From UBA6544 sp049601975 (GTDB taxonomy: Bacteria > Pseudomonadota > Alphaproteobacteria > UBA8366), in contig JBMYRC010000012.1 of the NCBI GenBank assembly GCA_049601975.1, forward strand, positions 1-51,039: a DNA stretch of 51,039 nucleotides. The letters are read 5' to 3'. Below the pieces are notes generated by a model. That model worked only from the letters and a program-made list of their open reading frames with translations, did not search any database and was not told the origin of the DNA. Positions 41,889 through 50,630 of the stretch are shown here, piece after piece. Numbering within the stretch: the stretch's first letter is position 1; the number at the start of each line of letters is the position of its first letter. The position numbers and the translations under genes are program-made.

Positions 41889-42344
41889 CTACTTAAACTC
41901 GCCTTTACGCTCATACGCGCCTTGAATAATAATCTGCTTTACCTTGCCCTTGCCGATGGCGCGTTCAGCCGCCCACATCAGTCGGGATTTTACCTGCGCG
42001 ACGTTAATGCCGGTTTGTCCGGCTTGCTGCATGGAGAAGTACGAGTGAAGATCGCGGAAAACCGCGTCTTTCAAGCGCGGAAAGGCTTCGTCGCCATGCG
42101 CCTTCGCGTCCTTATCGTGCATTTCCAAACTGACGCTGATGGTAATATAGCGGTCGACCCGCCCCTCGCGAATGACGGAAATCGAGAGGTTCTCGATATC
42201 TACGAATTCCGCTTCCTCGAGGTTCTTTTCCTCAACCGCGCCTTCGAGAACCGGCGGGTCGGCTTGGCGGAAGAAATACCACACAGCACCGCCACTGCCC
42301 GCAATGACGATCAACGCAACGACTATGATGACGATTCGATTCAT
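41889..42344 (-). CDS. FliL-like basal-body-associated protein
   Basis: A 151-residue single-pass protein. Helix at about 4-24 (IVIIVVALIVIAGSGGAVWYFF), then a periplasmic domain with VDIENLSISVIREGRVDRYITISVSLEMHD, the usual FliL beta-strand pattern, ending AYERKGEFK. No other flagellar gene is in the window; its place after thiL is typical of Rhodospirillales, where it is a stand-alone FliL homologue. Stator-associated or membrane-scaffold role is inferred. Confidence 0.87.
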   Translation of the reverse strand: MNRIVIIVVALIVIAGSGGAVWYFFRQADPPVLEGAVEEKNLEEAEFVDIENLSISVIREGRVDRYITISVSLEMHDKDAKAHGDEAFPRLKDAVFRDLHSYFSMQQAGQTGINVAQVKSRLMWAAERAIGKGKVKQIIIQGAYERKGEFK

Positions 42345-42429
42345 CTAAACTTTCGGTCCCCAAAGACACAACCCATTTGTAACAGGAAGACCGCCCCATG
42401 GTAAGAGCGCTCTCTTTTCCCACAGGAAC

Positions 42430-43401
42430 CTAAACATGACGATATCCAAGCTCGCCAAATGGTATTTTATTACCTCGGAAGTCCAGCACCTTCACACCGT
42501 GACCGCCAATAATCCTCCCGACCTGTGTGATCGGCAGTCCAAGTTCGAGCGATAAATTTGACACGGCCTGTGTTTTAGAACTCGTGAATACCAACTCGTA
42601 GTCATCCCCTCCGGTGACAACCAGATGGCCCAGGTCCGGATGCGAGGCCAAAATTTCCCGCGACGGCGACGAAAGCGGCACACGATCCATTTCGATCTCC
42701 GCGCCGACACCCGACGCTGCTGCGATATGGTCAAGATCGGCCAGTAACCCATCGGAAACGTCGGCCCCCGCCGTCGCCACGTCCGCCAGGCGCAAGCCTA
42801 AGGTACAGCGTGGTTGCGGCAACCTATAGCGCCCCGAAATCTCCCGCGCTGCGGCCTCATCCGCCAATTCGATCGAACCATCGGCCACTTTAAGTCCCAA
42901 GGCCCCATCGCCAATTGTGCCGGAGACGAAAATACCGTCACCGACCGAAGCACCAGCGCGCTTAACGGCCCGCCCGTTGGCCACGAGACCGAACAAGGTT
43001 GCGGAGAGGACGGCGGGTCCGGTGGTGGACACACTATCGCCGCCGATCAAATGGATAGCGAACTCATTTTGATCGTCCCTCAATCCAGAGACGAAACTTG
43101 CAAGCCAGTGGTCCGATATTTCGCGCGATAACGCGATATTGAGTGTATAGGCGTGAGGTGCAGCCCCCATTCCGGCCAGATCGGACAAACTCACGCGCAA
43201 TAACTTGCGGGCGATCATATCCGCAGGCTCGTCTCCGATATAATGAACACCTTCGACAATGGTGTCGGTCGTCACAATTAAGGATTGCCCCGCATCTGGC
43301 GAGATCAGTGCCGCATCGTCGGTCAGGTTGAACGCGCCCGGATACCCGGCCGCTAGCGGCGCAAAGTAGTCCGCAATTCGCTCAAACTCACCCTTTCCCA
43401 T
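42430..43401 (-). CDS. thiL: Thiamine-monophosphate kinase
   Basis: A 323-residue PurM-fold kinase making thiamine diphosphate. Motifs: NLTDDAALI, TTDTIVEGVHY, GGDS, ATAGADVSDGLLADLDHIA and TGGDDYELVF. The ATG at 43401 has GGAGA nine bases upstream and overlaps the end of nusB by 14 bases; ATG at 43410 is an alternative. It is the last of the rib-nusB-thiL genes before fliL. Confidence 0.94.
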   Translation of the reverse strand: MGKGEFERIADYFAPLAAGYPGAFNLTDDAALISPDAGQSLIVTTDTIVEGVHYIGDEPADMIARKLLRVSLSDLAGMGAAPHAYTLNIALSREISDHWLASFVSGLRDDQNEFAIHLIGGDSVSTTGPAVLSATLFGLVANGRAVKRAGASVGDGIFVSGTIGDGALGLKVADGSIELADEAAAREISGRYRLPQPRCTLGLRLADVATAGADVSDGLLADLDHIAAASGVGAEIEMDRVPLSSPSREILASHPDLGHLVVTGGDDYELVFTSSKTQAVSNLSLELGLPITQVGRIIGGHGVKVLDFRGNKIPFGELGYRHV

Positions 43402-43879
43402 CGCCGACATTCTCCAAAAGCCGCAGTTCGCGCGCCATACGGTCCAACACACCATTTACGAAATTAGGTTCGGAGCCGCCGAAAAATGCCTGCGAGACGC
43501 CAACATACTCGTTGATGCTTAGAGGCGCGTCGATATCTAGACGATCCGTCAATTCATAAGCACCGGCGCGCAGGATCAACCGCAGCAACACTTCTATACG
43601 ATAGATACCGCGTTCCTTCTCAAGTGCGCCATCGATCAGACCGTCATAGCGTTTCCACGCTGCTGCTACTCCTTTGACGATATCGATGAAAAGTTCTTCA
43701 TCGACGTTCTCCGGAGTGACGACGTCATCGCCCTCGACGAGGCCGCTCAATCTGCGCTCTCGAAAATCGGCAATTGCCACTTCGACCGACTTATTGGCGA
43801 TTTCCATTTGATAGAGGGCTTGGACAGCGGCCAGACGCGAGGCACGTCGACGAACACCTTTAGAACCGGTACGTACCAT
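43388..43879 (-). CDS. nusB: Transcription antitermination factor NusB
   Basis: A 163-residue all-helical protein needed for rRNA antitermination with S10. It contains RRASRLAAVQALYQME at the start, a central acidic helix, RLILRAGAYEL, and the C-terminal LSINEYVGVSQAFFGGSEPNFVNGVLDRMARELR. It starts two bases after the ribH stop and overlaps thiL at its end. Confidence 0.95.
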   Translation of the reverse strand: MVRTGSKGVRRRASRLAAVQALYQMEIANKSVEVAIADFRERRLSGLVEGDDVVTPENVDEELFIDIVKGVAAAWKRYDGLIDGALEKERGIYRIEVLLRLILRAGAYELTDRLDIDAPLSINEYVGVSQAFFGGSEPNFVNGVLDRMARELRLLENVGDGKG

Positions 43880-43881
43880 TT

Positions 43882-44355
43882 CTATCTCGGGTAAAGACCG
43901 AGACGATTCTTCATCGCGATCATTTCAAGGCATGTATTGGCGGCGAAGGCCCCTTTGTCCCCGCCGTCACGCGACGCACGTGCCCAAGCTTGATCACGAT
44001 TTTCGCAGGTCAAGATACCGTATCCAAGCGCCAGGGAATAACGTGTCGCCAAATCCATCAGCCCGCGCGCACTTTCACCGCAGACGTAATCGTAGTGGGT
44101 AGTCTCTCCTCGGATCACGCAGCCAAGCGCAATATAACCGTCGAAACGGCGGCGATTGGAATCGAAATCTATCGCCCGCATACCGAATTTGATCGCCGCC
44201 GGAATCTCAAACGCGCCAGGAACGGTAAATCGCTCGAACTCGGCATCGGCTTCCTCGAGCGCCGCGATCGCGCCGACAGCCATTTCATCCGCGATATCTT
44301 CATAAAACCGCGCTTCGACGATCATGATCCGTGGCAGAGGTTTAATGTCATTCAT
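43882..44355 (-). CDS. ribH: 6,7-dimethyl-8-ribityllumazine synthase
   Basis: A 157-residue lumazine synthase condensing the ribityl-pyrimidine with the four-carbon 3,4-dihydroxybutanone phosphate. Motifs: IVEARFYEDIADEM, VPGAFEIPAAIKF, LGCVIRGETTHYDYVC (with the catalytic His), YGILTCENRDQA. Overlaps ribB(X) by four bases (44352-44355) and is followed two bases later by nusB. Confidence 0.95.
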   Translation of the reverse strand: MNDIKPLPRIMIVEARFYEDIADEMAVGAIAALEEADAEFERFTVPGAFEIPAAIKFGMRAIDFDSNRRRFDGYIALGCVIRGETTHYDYVCGESARGLMDLATRYSLALGYGILTCENRDQAWARASRDGGDKGAFAANTCLEMIAMKNRLGLYPR

Positions 44356-45527
44356 TTTATGGACCGCTGTTCGATGACCTTCAGACCATATCCTTCAATA
44401 CCGACGATTGTCTTTACCGTATCAGACAGGAGGATCATTTCCGAGACGCCGAGATCGAGTAGGATCTGCGCGCCAACACCGTAATCCCGCAATTCGCGCT
44501 TCTGCGCGCTTTGATCCGGCGAGCGGCCCAAGGAGTGCGCTTTCACTAGATCGGCCAAATATGTCCGTCGCGGCTCGCGAATCAGCACGATCACGCCGCG
44601 CCCCTCTTGGCCTATCAGCTCCATGGAGCGATGCAGGTCACCTTCCTTACCACGGTCAATCGATCCCAACGCGTCGTCGAGAATGTTCAACGCATGCATC
44701 CGCACCATCACCGGCCCACCGTGACCAACGTCTCCCATCACAAGGGCGACATGCTCCGCATATTCTACTCGGTTAGCGTAGACATACATCTTAAAATCAC
44801 CACCGAAGCGGCTCCGCAAGGTGGTGTCGGCAAGCTTCTCGATGGTCCGATCATGACGGCGTCGATAGGCAATGAGGTCGGCGATTGCGCCGATCTTCAA
44901 ATTATGAAATTGAGCGAATTTGATCAGGTCCGGCAGCCGCGACATAGTGCCGTCTTGGTTCATGATCTCGCAGATCAAACCCGAAGGGTTGAGACCTGCC
45001 AAACGCGCGATATCCACGGACGCTTCCGTATGCCCCGCACGCACGAGGACACCGCCATCGCGCGCCATCAACGGAAAGATATGTCCCGGTGATACGATAT
45101 CTTTCGCTTCGCTCGCAGGATCGATTGCGGCAGCAATAGTGCGCGCGCGATCTGGCGCCGAAATACCGGTCGTGACACCTTCGCGTGCCTCGATGGAGAC
45201 GGTGAACGCTGTCGAGTGACGGGATTCGTTCGCCTGCGACATCAATTTCAAGCCTAGATGGTCGCAGCGCTGTTGGGTCAAGGCCAAGCAAATCAAGCCA
45301 CGACCATGCATGGCCATGAAATTCACGACGTCCGGCGTCGCCATTTGTGCCGGAATGACGAGGTCCCCCTCATTCTCGCGTTCCTCATCATCCACTAGGA
45401 TGAACATACGACCATTCCGCGCCTCATCTATAATGTCCTCGATCGACGATAAAAAATCGAGGTCTTCGCGCGCGCGGTGAATGTCTTCCTTACTTATAGA
45501 GGCGAGGTTACTAATATCCTCGGCCAT
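44352..45527 (-). CDS. ribB: 3,4-DHBP synthase with degenerate GTP cyclohydrolase II domain
   Basis: A 391-residue two-domain protein. The N-terminal 3,4-dihydroxy-2-butanone 4-phosphate synthase domain (about 23-225) is intact: DDEERENEGDLVIPA (metal/acid motif), HGRGLICLAL, SRHSTAFTVSIEAREGVTTGISAPDRA and RAGHTEASVDIARLAGL. The C-terminal GTP cyclohydrolase II-like domain lacks the three zinc cysteines expected as C..., CDC; the region reads RMHALNILDDALGSID. It keeps only the fold skeleton (GQEGRGV, NNP equivalent LSDTV, GYGLKVIEQR). So it should not make the pyrimidine, matching 'RibBX'. SD AAGGAG before the ATG at 45527. A true RibA must be elsewhere. Confidence 0.93.
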   Translation of the reverse strand: MAEDISNLASISKEDIHRAREDLDFLSSIEDIIDEARNGRMFILVDDEERENEGDLVIPAQMATPDVVNFMAMHGRGLICLALTQQRCDHLGLKLMSQANESRHSTAFTVSIEAREGVTTGISAPDRARTIAAAIDPASEAKDIVSPGHIFPLMARDGGVLVRAGHTEASVDIARLAGLNPSGLICEIMNQDGTMSRLPDLIKFAQFHNLKIGAIADLIAYRRRHDRTIEKLADTTLRSRFGGDFKMYVYANRVEYAEHVALVMGDVGHGGPVMVRMHALNILDDALGSIDRGKEGDLHRSMELIGQEGRGVIVLIREPRRTYLADLVKAHSLGRSPDQSAQKRELRDYGVGAQILLDLGVSEMILLSDTVKTIVGIEGYGLKVIEQRSIK

Positions 45528-45531
45528 GGGC

Positions 45532-46125
45532 CTACTCCTTCCGGCTTTCCAATTGCCGCGCAACATATCGGGCAAGCATATCGACCTCAAGGTTCACGCG
45601 GTCACCCGCTTCAAGTGTACCGAAGGTCGTCACTTCTGCCGTGTGCGGGATCACGTTAACACCAAATCGATTGCCTTCTACTTCGTTGACCGTCAACGAC
45701 ACGCCATCGAGAGCGACACTCCCTTTGGATGCAATATATGCCGCCAAGGAAGTAGGCGCCTCGAAAGTAAACCGAACGCTGTCGCCATCGATACGCCGCT
45801 CCACTACTTTGGCAACGCCGTCGACATGCCCGAACACGAGATGCCCGCCGAGCTCATCACCGATCCGCAGGGACCTTTCTAAGTTGAGCGTTCGCCCGGC
45901 CTTCCATTCGCCAAGCGTGGTCTTCGACCAAGTTTCTTCTGACACATCGACTGCAAAACAGCTATCGGTTAATTCCACCGCCGTCAGGCACACGCCCGAA
46001 CATGCTATCGACGCTCCCATGGCGATCTCGTCGATGGGGTAGGACGTCTCAATCTCGATCCGGCAATCGCCGGTCCCGACAATCGACCGGATGCGACCGA
46101 CATCTGTCACTAAGCCAGTGAACAT
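45532..46125 (-). CDS. ribE: Riboflavin synthase (alpha subunit)
   Basis: A 197-residue enzyme dismutating two lumazines into riboflavin. Two tandem lumazine-binding repeats are visible: MFTGLVTDVGRI ... ASIACSGVCLTAVE and GGHLVFGHVDGVAKVVER ... ASKGSVALDGVSLTVNEVE. It starts 31 bases after ribD's stop and precedes ribB(X) by 4 bases. Part of the riboflavin operon. Confidence 0.95.
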   Translation of the reverse strand: MFTGLVTDVGRIRSIVGTGDCRIEIETSYPIDEIAMGASIACSGVCLTAVELTDSCFAVDVSEETWSKTTLGEWKAGRTLNLERSLRIGDELGGHLVFGHVDGVAKVVERRIDGDSVRFTFEAPTSLAAYIASKGSVALDGVSLTVNEVEGNRFGVNVIPHTAEVTTFGTLEAGDRVNLEVDMLARYVARQLESRKE

Positions 46126-46156
46126 ATAAACTCCGCGATATGTTTAGAAAGGAACC

Positions 46157-47284
46157 CTAATGCGCGACCCGGTATGTTTCCAGCCTGTCGTCGCCCATGG
46201 ATTGGCTTGAAATCAATTCGAATCGCCGCATTTGAGAAAGCACGTCGACACCATAGGCCGCAACGACCGGAGTCCCATCTCCCCCCATGACACTTGCAGC
46301 GCGGAACCAAGCCATTCTATCAACCAAATTTGCCCGCATCAGCGCCGCGGCCACGGCACTGCCGCCCTCCACCAAAACACGGGTTAAACCTCTGGCGGCC
46401 AAGGCTTTCAAGATAGCTATGGGTTCCGGGTGATGGTCGCCGCCGACCTCAATCGGTAGTACGACCACACCGAGATCTTCATAGGCGGCGCACCTATCAA
46501 CTTCAGTTTCGGCCGAGACGGCCACCCAAGTTGGCATCTCCCGCGCCGTGCGGACGAGTTTACTGACCAACGGCAGTTGCAACCGAGTATCAATCACCAC
46601 TCTGACCGGGCTGTGTTCCTCCAGTCCCGGCAGGCGGCACGTTAGCTCCGGGTCGTCGACAAGGGCGGTGCCGATACCGACGACGATGGCGTCATGGGTC
46701 ATCCGCATCAGGTGACCACAGCACCGTGCGGCCGCGCCGGTAATCCATTGGCTCTCACCGCGATGAGTCGCAATGCAGCCGTCTAGCGTGCTGGCGGCCT
46801 TCAAGGTAACCAAAGGTCTACCTTCGATGCGATGCAGGAGGAAACCAGCATTCACTTCCGCCGCTTCGTCGGCAAATAAGTTTGTCGAAATTTCTATGCC
46901 CGCCGCCGCCAGTCGCGCAAATCCCTGCCCCGATACCCTCGGGTCCGGATCTTCGATCGCGCCGACGACCCGGACGACGCCCGCTTCGATTAACGCATCG
47001 GCACAGGGAGGTGTCCTACCGGTATGACTACAAGGCTCTAAGGTGACATATGCGGTCGCACCCCTGGCCCGCACACCCGCGCGTCGCAGCGCTTCCGTCT
47101 CCGCATGGGGGCGACCGCCCGGCTGCGTCCAACCACGCCCCACCAATATTCCGTCTGGAGAAACCAAGACACACCCGACCGCCGGATTCGGGCTGACCGT
47201 ACCGAGCCCCCGCCGCGCCAGGGCGAGGGCCAGCTTCATGAAGCGCCGGTCTGTGGCGTCAATCGTCTTCTTCGGCGAGCTCAT
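46157..47284 (-). CDS. ribD: Bifunctional riboflavin deaminase-reductase RibD
   Basis: A 375-residue two-domain enzyme. The N-terminal cytidine-deaminase-like zinc domain carries HAETEAL and PCSHTGRTPPCADALI; the C-terminal DHFR-like reductase has KAASTLDGCIATHRGESQWITG and ARGLTRVLVEGGSAVAAAL. The ATG at 47284 gives MSSPKKTIDATDRRFM and overlaps the end of nrdR by 26 bases with GGAG ten bases upstream. A later start at the next ATG (residue 16) is possible. First of the rib genes; no FMN riboswitch seen before it. Confidence 0.92.
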   Translation of the reverse strand: MSSPKKTIDATDRRFMKLALALARRGLGTVSPNPAVGCVLVSPDGILVGRGWTQPGGRPHAETEALRRAGVRARGATAYVTLEPCSHTGRTPPCADALIEAGVVRVVGAIEDPDPRVSGQGFARLAAAGIEISTNLFADEAAEVNAGFLLHRIEGRPLVTLKAASTLDGCIATHRGESQWITGAAARCCGHLMRMTHDAIVVGIGTALVDDPELTCRLPGLEEHSPVRVVIDTRLQLPLVSKLVRTAREMPTWVAVSAETEVDRCAAYEDLGVVVLPIEVGGDHHPEPIAILKALAARGLTRVLVEGGSAVAAALMRANLVDRMAWFRAASVMGGDGTPVVAAYGVDVLSQMRRFELISSQSMGDDRLETYRVAH

Positions 47285-47720
47285 CGGTGATGAACTCCTC
47301 AAAATCTTTCGCCTCGCGGAAATTCCGATAGACCGAGGCAAACCGGACATAAGCAACCTGATCCAGCGCCGCCAAGGCTTCCATCACCAACGCGCCGATC
47401 GAATCAACCTTGATCTCACTCTCGCCGGAACTCTCGAGCCGCCGGACGATACCGTTTACGACCCGTTGCATTCGATCCGGGTCGACCGGTCGTTTGCGAC
47501 ACGCAATCGCCATAGAGCTGGCGAGCTTATCGCGATCGAACACTTCGCGCTGATTGTTGCGTTTCAGAACCGTAAGCTCGCGCAGTTGTACGCGTTCGAA
47601 AGTGGTGAAACGGGCTCCGCAGCCGGGGCAAAACCGTCGGCGCCGAATGGCCGTATTGTCCTCTGTCGGACGGGAATCTTTGACTTGAGTGTCTTCGTGG
47701 CCGCAAAATGGACAACGCAT
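47259..47720 (-). CDS. nrdR: Transcriptional regulator NrdR
   Basis: A 153-residue repressor of ribonucleotide reductase genes. The zinc ribbon uses MRCPFCGHEDTQV and RFCPGCGARFTTFER; the ATP-cone domain follows from VLKRNNQREVFDRDKLASSM. The usual length. It lies between glyA and ribD, the standard alphaproteobacterial place, and overlaps ribD. Confidence 0.96.
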   Translation of the reverse strand: MRCPFCGHEDTQVKDSRPTEDNTAIRRRRFCPGCGARFTTFERVQLRELTVLKRNNQREVFDRDKLASSMAIACRKRPVDPDRMQRVVNGIVRRLESSGESEIKVDSIGALVMEALAALDQVAYVRFASVYRNFREAKDFEEFITDELAEEDD

Positions 47721-47749
47721 CGGCTATATCTCCTCCCCTTTTCGCGGGC

Positions 47750-49060
47750 TCATAGGTCCGGATAAATTGGAAATCTCTGACACAATTCCGCCACCCTGGA
47801 CCGGACTTCCGCCTCGGTCGCATCCTGTTGCTCGGGCCGCTCGGCAAGGCCGCTCAGCACTTGTACGATTAATTCGCCAACCCGTTTAAATTCGGCTTGG
47901 CCAAACCCCCTGCTGGTAGCCGCTGGGCTGCCCAAGCGGACGCCGGACGTTATCGTCGGCTTCTCCGGATCGAACGGCACCGCGTTCTTATTACAGGTCA
48001 GTCCGGAGCGCTCCATAGCGGCTTCCGCATCCTTCCCCGTGAGCTTTACCGGACGCAGGTCCACCAGAACCACATGGGTATCAGTACCGCCGCTAACAAT
48101 GTCCAAGCCGCCCATGTTTAATGTCGACGCCAGCACTTCAGCATTCTCAACGACATCGCGCGCATAAGATTTAAACGATGGCCGCAAGGCTTCGCCAAAG
48201 GCCACTGCCTTGGCGGCAATCACGTGCATCAAGGGACCGCCTTGGATACCGGGGAAGATCGCCGAATTGACTTTCTTGGCAATATCTTCGTTGTTCGTGA
48301 CGATAGCGCCGCCGCGCGGGCCGCGCAGGGTTTTATGAGTTGTGAAGGTCACTACATCCGCAATCGGGATCGGACTCGGGTGTACGCCGCCCGCGACAAG
48401 ACCCGCGAAATGAGCCATATCCACTATGAAATAAGCGCCGATCTCATCCGCAATCTCACGGAAGCGCTCGAAATCGATATGCCGTGCATAGGCCGACCCA
48501 CCCGCCACAATTAGTTTCGGCATTGTCTCGCGCGCCAAATTCGCCGCTGTGTCGTAGTCGATCCGTCCATCCTGCTGACGCACACCGTAATGAACAGCGT
48601 TGAACCATTTGCCGGATTGGTTAGGCTTTGCGCCATGAGTGAGGTGTCCGCCACTATCGAGCGACATTCCCATCAGCGTATCACCCGGTTTCAGCAACGC
48701 TTGATAAACCCCGAAATTCGCTTGCGAGCCGGAATGCGGCTGCACATTGGCGAATTCGCATCCGAGCAGTTCTTTCACGCGCTCGATGGCCAAGTTCTCG
48801 GCAATATCGACGTATTCGCAGCCGCCATAATAACGCCGCCCCGGATATCCTTCCGCGTATTTATTGGTCAGCACCGAACTGGATGCCTCTAGAACCGCTC
48901 GGCTCACGATGTTCTCGGAAGCAATCAGCTCAATCTGGCAACGCTGGCGTTCTAATTCGCTGGCGATGGCCGCGGTAATTTCGGGATCGCTCTCCGATAG
49001 CGCCGATCCGAAGAAATTCTCGAATTCGCCATACTCACTAACCCTATTCGTCTCCGACAT
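47750..49060 (-). CDS. glyA: Serine hydroxymethyltransferase
   Basis: A 436-residue PLP enzyme converting serine plus tetrahydrofolate to glycine and 5,10-methylene-THF. It shows NKYAEGYPGRRYYGGCEYVD, HGAKPNQSGKWF, ADEIGAYFIVDMAHFAGLVA and the Schiff-base Lys in TFTTHKTLRGPRGG. Normal length. First of the glyA-nrdR-rib genes or coupled to rpiB upstream (47 bases). Confidence 0.97.
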   Translation of the reverse strand: MSETNRVSEYGEFENFFGSALSESDPEITAAIASELERQRCQIELIASENIVSRAVLEASSSVLTNKYAEGYPGRRYYGGCEYVDIAENLAIERVKELLGCEFANVQPHSGSQANFGVYQALLKPGDTLMGMSLDSGGHLTHGAKPNQSGKWFNAVHYGVRQQDGRIDYDTAANLARETMPKLIVAGGSAYARHIDFERFREIADEIGAYFIVDMAHFAGLVAGGVHPSPIPIADVVTFTTHKTLRGPRGGAIVTNNEDIAKKVNSAIFPGIQGGPLMHVIAAKAVAFGEALRPSFKSYARDVVENAEVLASTLNMGGLDIVSGGTDTHVVLVDLRPVKLTGKDAEAAMERSGLTCNKNAVPFDPEKPTITSGVRLGSPAATSRGFGQAEFKRVGELIVQVLSGLAERPEQQDATEAEVRSRVAELCQRFPIYPDL

Positions 49061-49107
49061 TCTTTATCCTCTAACAAGCCATCATCGCCATCTTGCGATA
49101 AGCAGCT

Positions 49108-49542
49108 CTACGACATTTTATCGACGCGGCGTTGATGACGACCGCCTTCGAATTCCGTATTCAAAAATGCTTCCAAGCAATCCTTCGCTGTCTCTATACC
49201 CAAGGTGCGGGCACCGACAACTAAAACGTTCGCATCGTTGTGTTGGCGCGTGAGCCGCGCATCGGTCACACCGTGACACAGCGCGGCGCGGATGAAGGGT
49301 TTCCGGTTCGCCGCGATGGACATGCCAATACCAGTCCCACAAAGAAGAACCCCGCGCACCGCTTGGCCGTCCCCGATCGCGGTCGTCAACGCATCGGCAA
49401 AATCGGGATAGTCAACCGACTCCGGACTATCGGGGCCGAAGTCAAGTACCTCGTATCCCCATTCCGTCAACACGGTCTTCAACGCATCTTTTGCGTCAAT
49501 ACCGGCATGGTCGGATGCGATGGCGATTACTTCCGCCGCCAT
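49108..49542 (-). CDS. rpiB: Ribose-5-phosphate isomerase B
   Basis: A 144-residue sugar-phosphate isomerase of the RpiB/LacAB family. Features: IAIASDHAGIDAKDAL at the N-terminus with the phosphate/His region, YPDFADALTTAIG, the catalytic Cys in VLLCGTGIGMSIAANR, and HNDANVLVVGARTLGIETA near the C-terminus. Upstream of glyA, same direction, probably the start of the operon. Confidence 0.94.
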   Translation of the reverse strand: MAAEVIAIASDHAGIDAKDALKTVLTEWGYEVLDFGPDSPESVDYPDFADALTTAIGDGQAVRGVLLCGTGIGMSIAANRKPFIRAALCHGVTDARLTRQHNDANVLVVGARTLGIETAKDCLEAFLNTEFEGGRHQRRVDKMS

Positions 49543-49929
49543 ATCCTGTTACCTCATTTCAAATAAATACTACGACCTGAGAGACTCGTCCTCAATACGA
49601 CCAAGTCGATACCATATGTCGATGCTACTTACCAGCGAACCGCTAAGTATCGAATTTCGTGGGTTCCTGCCATTCTCAGGCAACATATCTGCCAAAGATG
49701 GATGCATTTCCATCCTTTCACGAAGACGGCACATCATCTTGCGATTGGTCCTTTAAATACTTACACATGTAGTGTTTAGAACTCGCATTGAATACATAAG
49801 AATTATTACATCAAATAGAGTCTAATCGGAATCTATTACTCTACAATTCATCAAATAAAGTTGACTCTTAACCTGAAATATGTGAATCAATAAATACAAA
49901 ATAAAAAATAAACTTGGGTAGCACTAACA
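49543..49929. other. AT-rich divergent promoter region of rpiB and mucR
   Basis: About 390 bases between the divergent rpiB and mucR genes without a supported gene. The last 180 bases (49750-49929) are A/T-dominated, with many TpA steps and runs such as AAATACAAAATAAAAAATAAA just before the mucR start. A TTGACT at 49861-49866 could be a -35 element, without a convincing -10. MucR family regulators bind AT-rich DNA and repress their own promoters, so this is a probable autoregulatory region. Confidence 0.6.
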
Positions 49930-50355
49930 ATGAGCCAGGAAGCCATGCAGCAGAAAGCTGAGCAGGGAGAGATTCTCCGCATGACGGCAGAAGTCGTCGC
50001 GGCCTACGTCGGGAACAATTCGCTGTCAACGACGCAACTCCCGGAGGTTATCAATACGGTTTACGGCACTTTTAATCGCGTCAACGGTGCAACGACACTT
50101 GCTAACGGACAACCGCAAAAAGCGGCCATTCCGGTCCGGCGTTCGATCACGCCGGATTACATCGTTTGCCTCGAAGACGGTAAGAAACTGAAGATGCTAA
50201 AGCGTCACTTGCGCTCCGTATACGGACTATCTCCGGATGAATATCGCGCGAAATGGGGACTCCCCACGGATTACCCCATGGTTGCGCCAAATTACTCGAA
50301 ACAACGTTCCGCGTTCGCGAAAAAGATCGGCCTGGGACGATCCGCCGCCGCTTAG
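49930..50355 (+). CDS. MucR/Ros family transcriptional regulator
   Basis: A 141-residue Ros/MucR DNA-binding protein. The N-terminus carries the oligomerisation region (MTAEVVAAYVGNNSLSTTQLPEVI). The zinc-finger-like domain starts at Cys80 in VCLEDGKKLKMLKRHLRSVYGLSPDEYRAKWGLPTDYPMVAPNYS; Asp83 and His93 are present, but the expected second His of the finger is replaced (RSVYG), so it may fold without or with weaker zinc, as known for some MucR homologues. Global silencer-type regulator. A terminator follows 24 bases after its stop. Confidence 0.93.
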   Translation: MSQEAMQQKAEQGEILRMTAEVVAAYVGNNSLSTTQLPEVINTVYGTFNRVNGATTLANGQPQKAAIPVRRSITPDYIVCLEDGKKLKMLKRHLRSVYGLSPDEYRAKWGLPTDYPMVAPNYSKQRSAFAKKIGLGRSAAA

Positions 50356-50378
50356 CGAGAAGCAATCATATGTTATCG

Positions 50379-50407
50379 AAATGCCGGCCCCTAAGACGGC
50401 ATTTTTT
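50379..50407 (+). terminator. Rho-independent terminator of mucR
   Basis: AAATGCCG ... CGGCATTT stem of 8 bp with a loop of GCCCCTAAGA, followed by a run of T's (50402-50407). Confidence 0.85.
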
Positions 50408-50426
50408 GTCCGCTGAAAACTAAGTA

Positions 50427-50630
50427 CTAACTTGTAGGGGGATTCTTCTTCCGCTCCATAACCCGCAGGAGCTTTTGCATCGCGATCCGTTTCAAATATT
50501 CGCTGCTGCGCGACGGATCGCCCACCATCGACACTTCCGTTCCACTAAGCTCGTCGATGGCAATTACCTTCACATAGGCGCCGATGCGAATGAACTCGAA
50601 CAATACCGCTCCGCGTCTACGACCACTCAA
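50427..50630 (-). CDS. Small DUF6898-like protein
   Basis: A 67-residue cytosolic protein, start TTG at 50630 overlapping the upstream methyltransferase stop. It reads GAVLFEFIRIGAYVKVIAIDELSGTEVSMVGDPSRSSEYLKRIAMQKLLRVMERK, matching my recollection of the small DUF6898 family of Alphaproteobacteria (a beta-hairpin 'VLFEF.R.G..VKV.AID..TGTEV..VG' and a terminal helix). No function is known. Confidence 0.72.
   Translation of the reverse strand: MSGRRRGAVLFEFIRIGAYVKVIAIDELSGTEVSMVGDPSRSSEYLKRIAMQKLLRVMERKKNPPTS

Noticed and set aside
46157..47284. FMN riboswitch upstream of the rib genes
   Set aside because: ribD overlaps nrdR, leaving no leader; no RFN-element-like conserved segments were seen before glyA or rpiB either.
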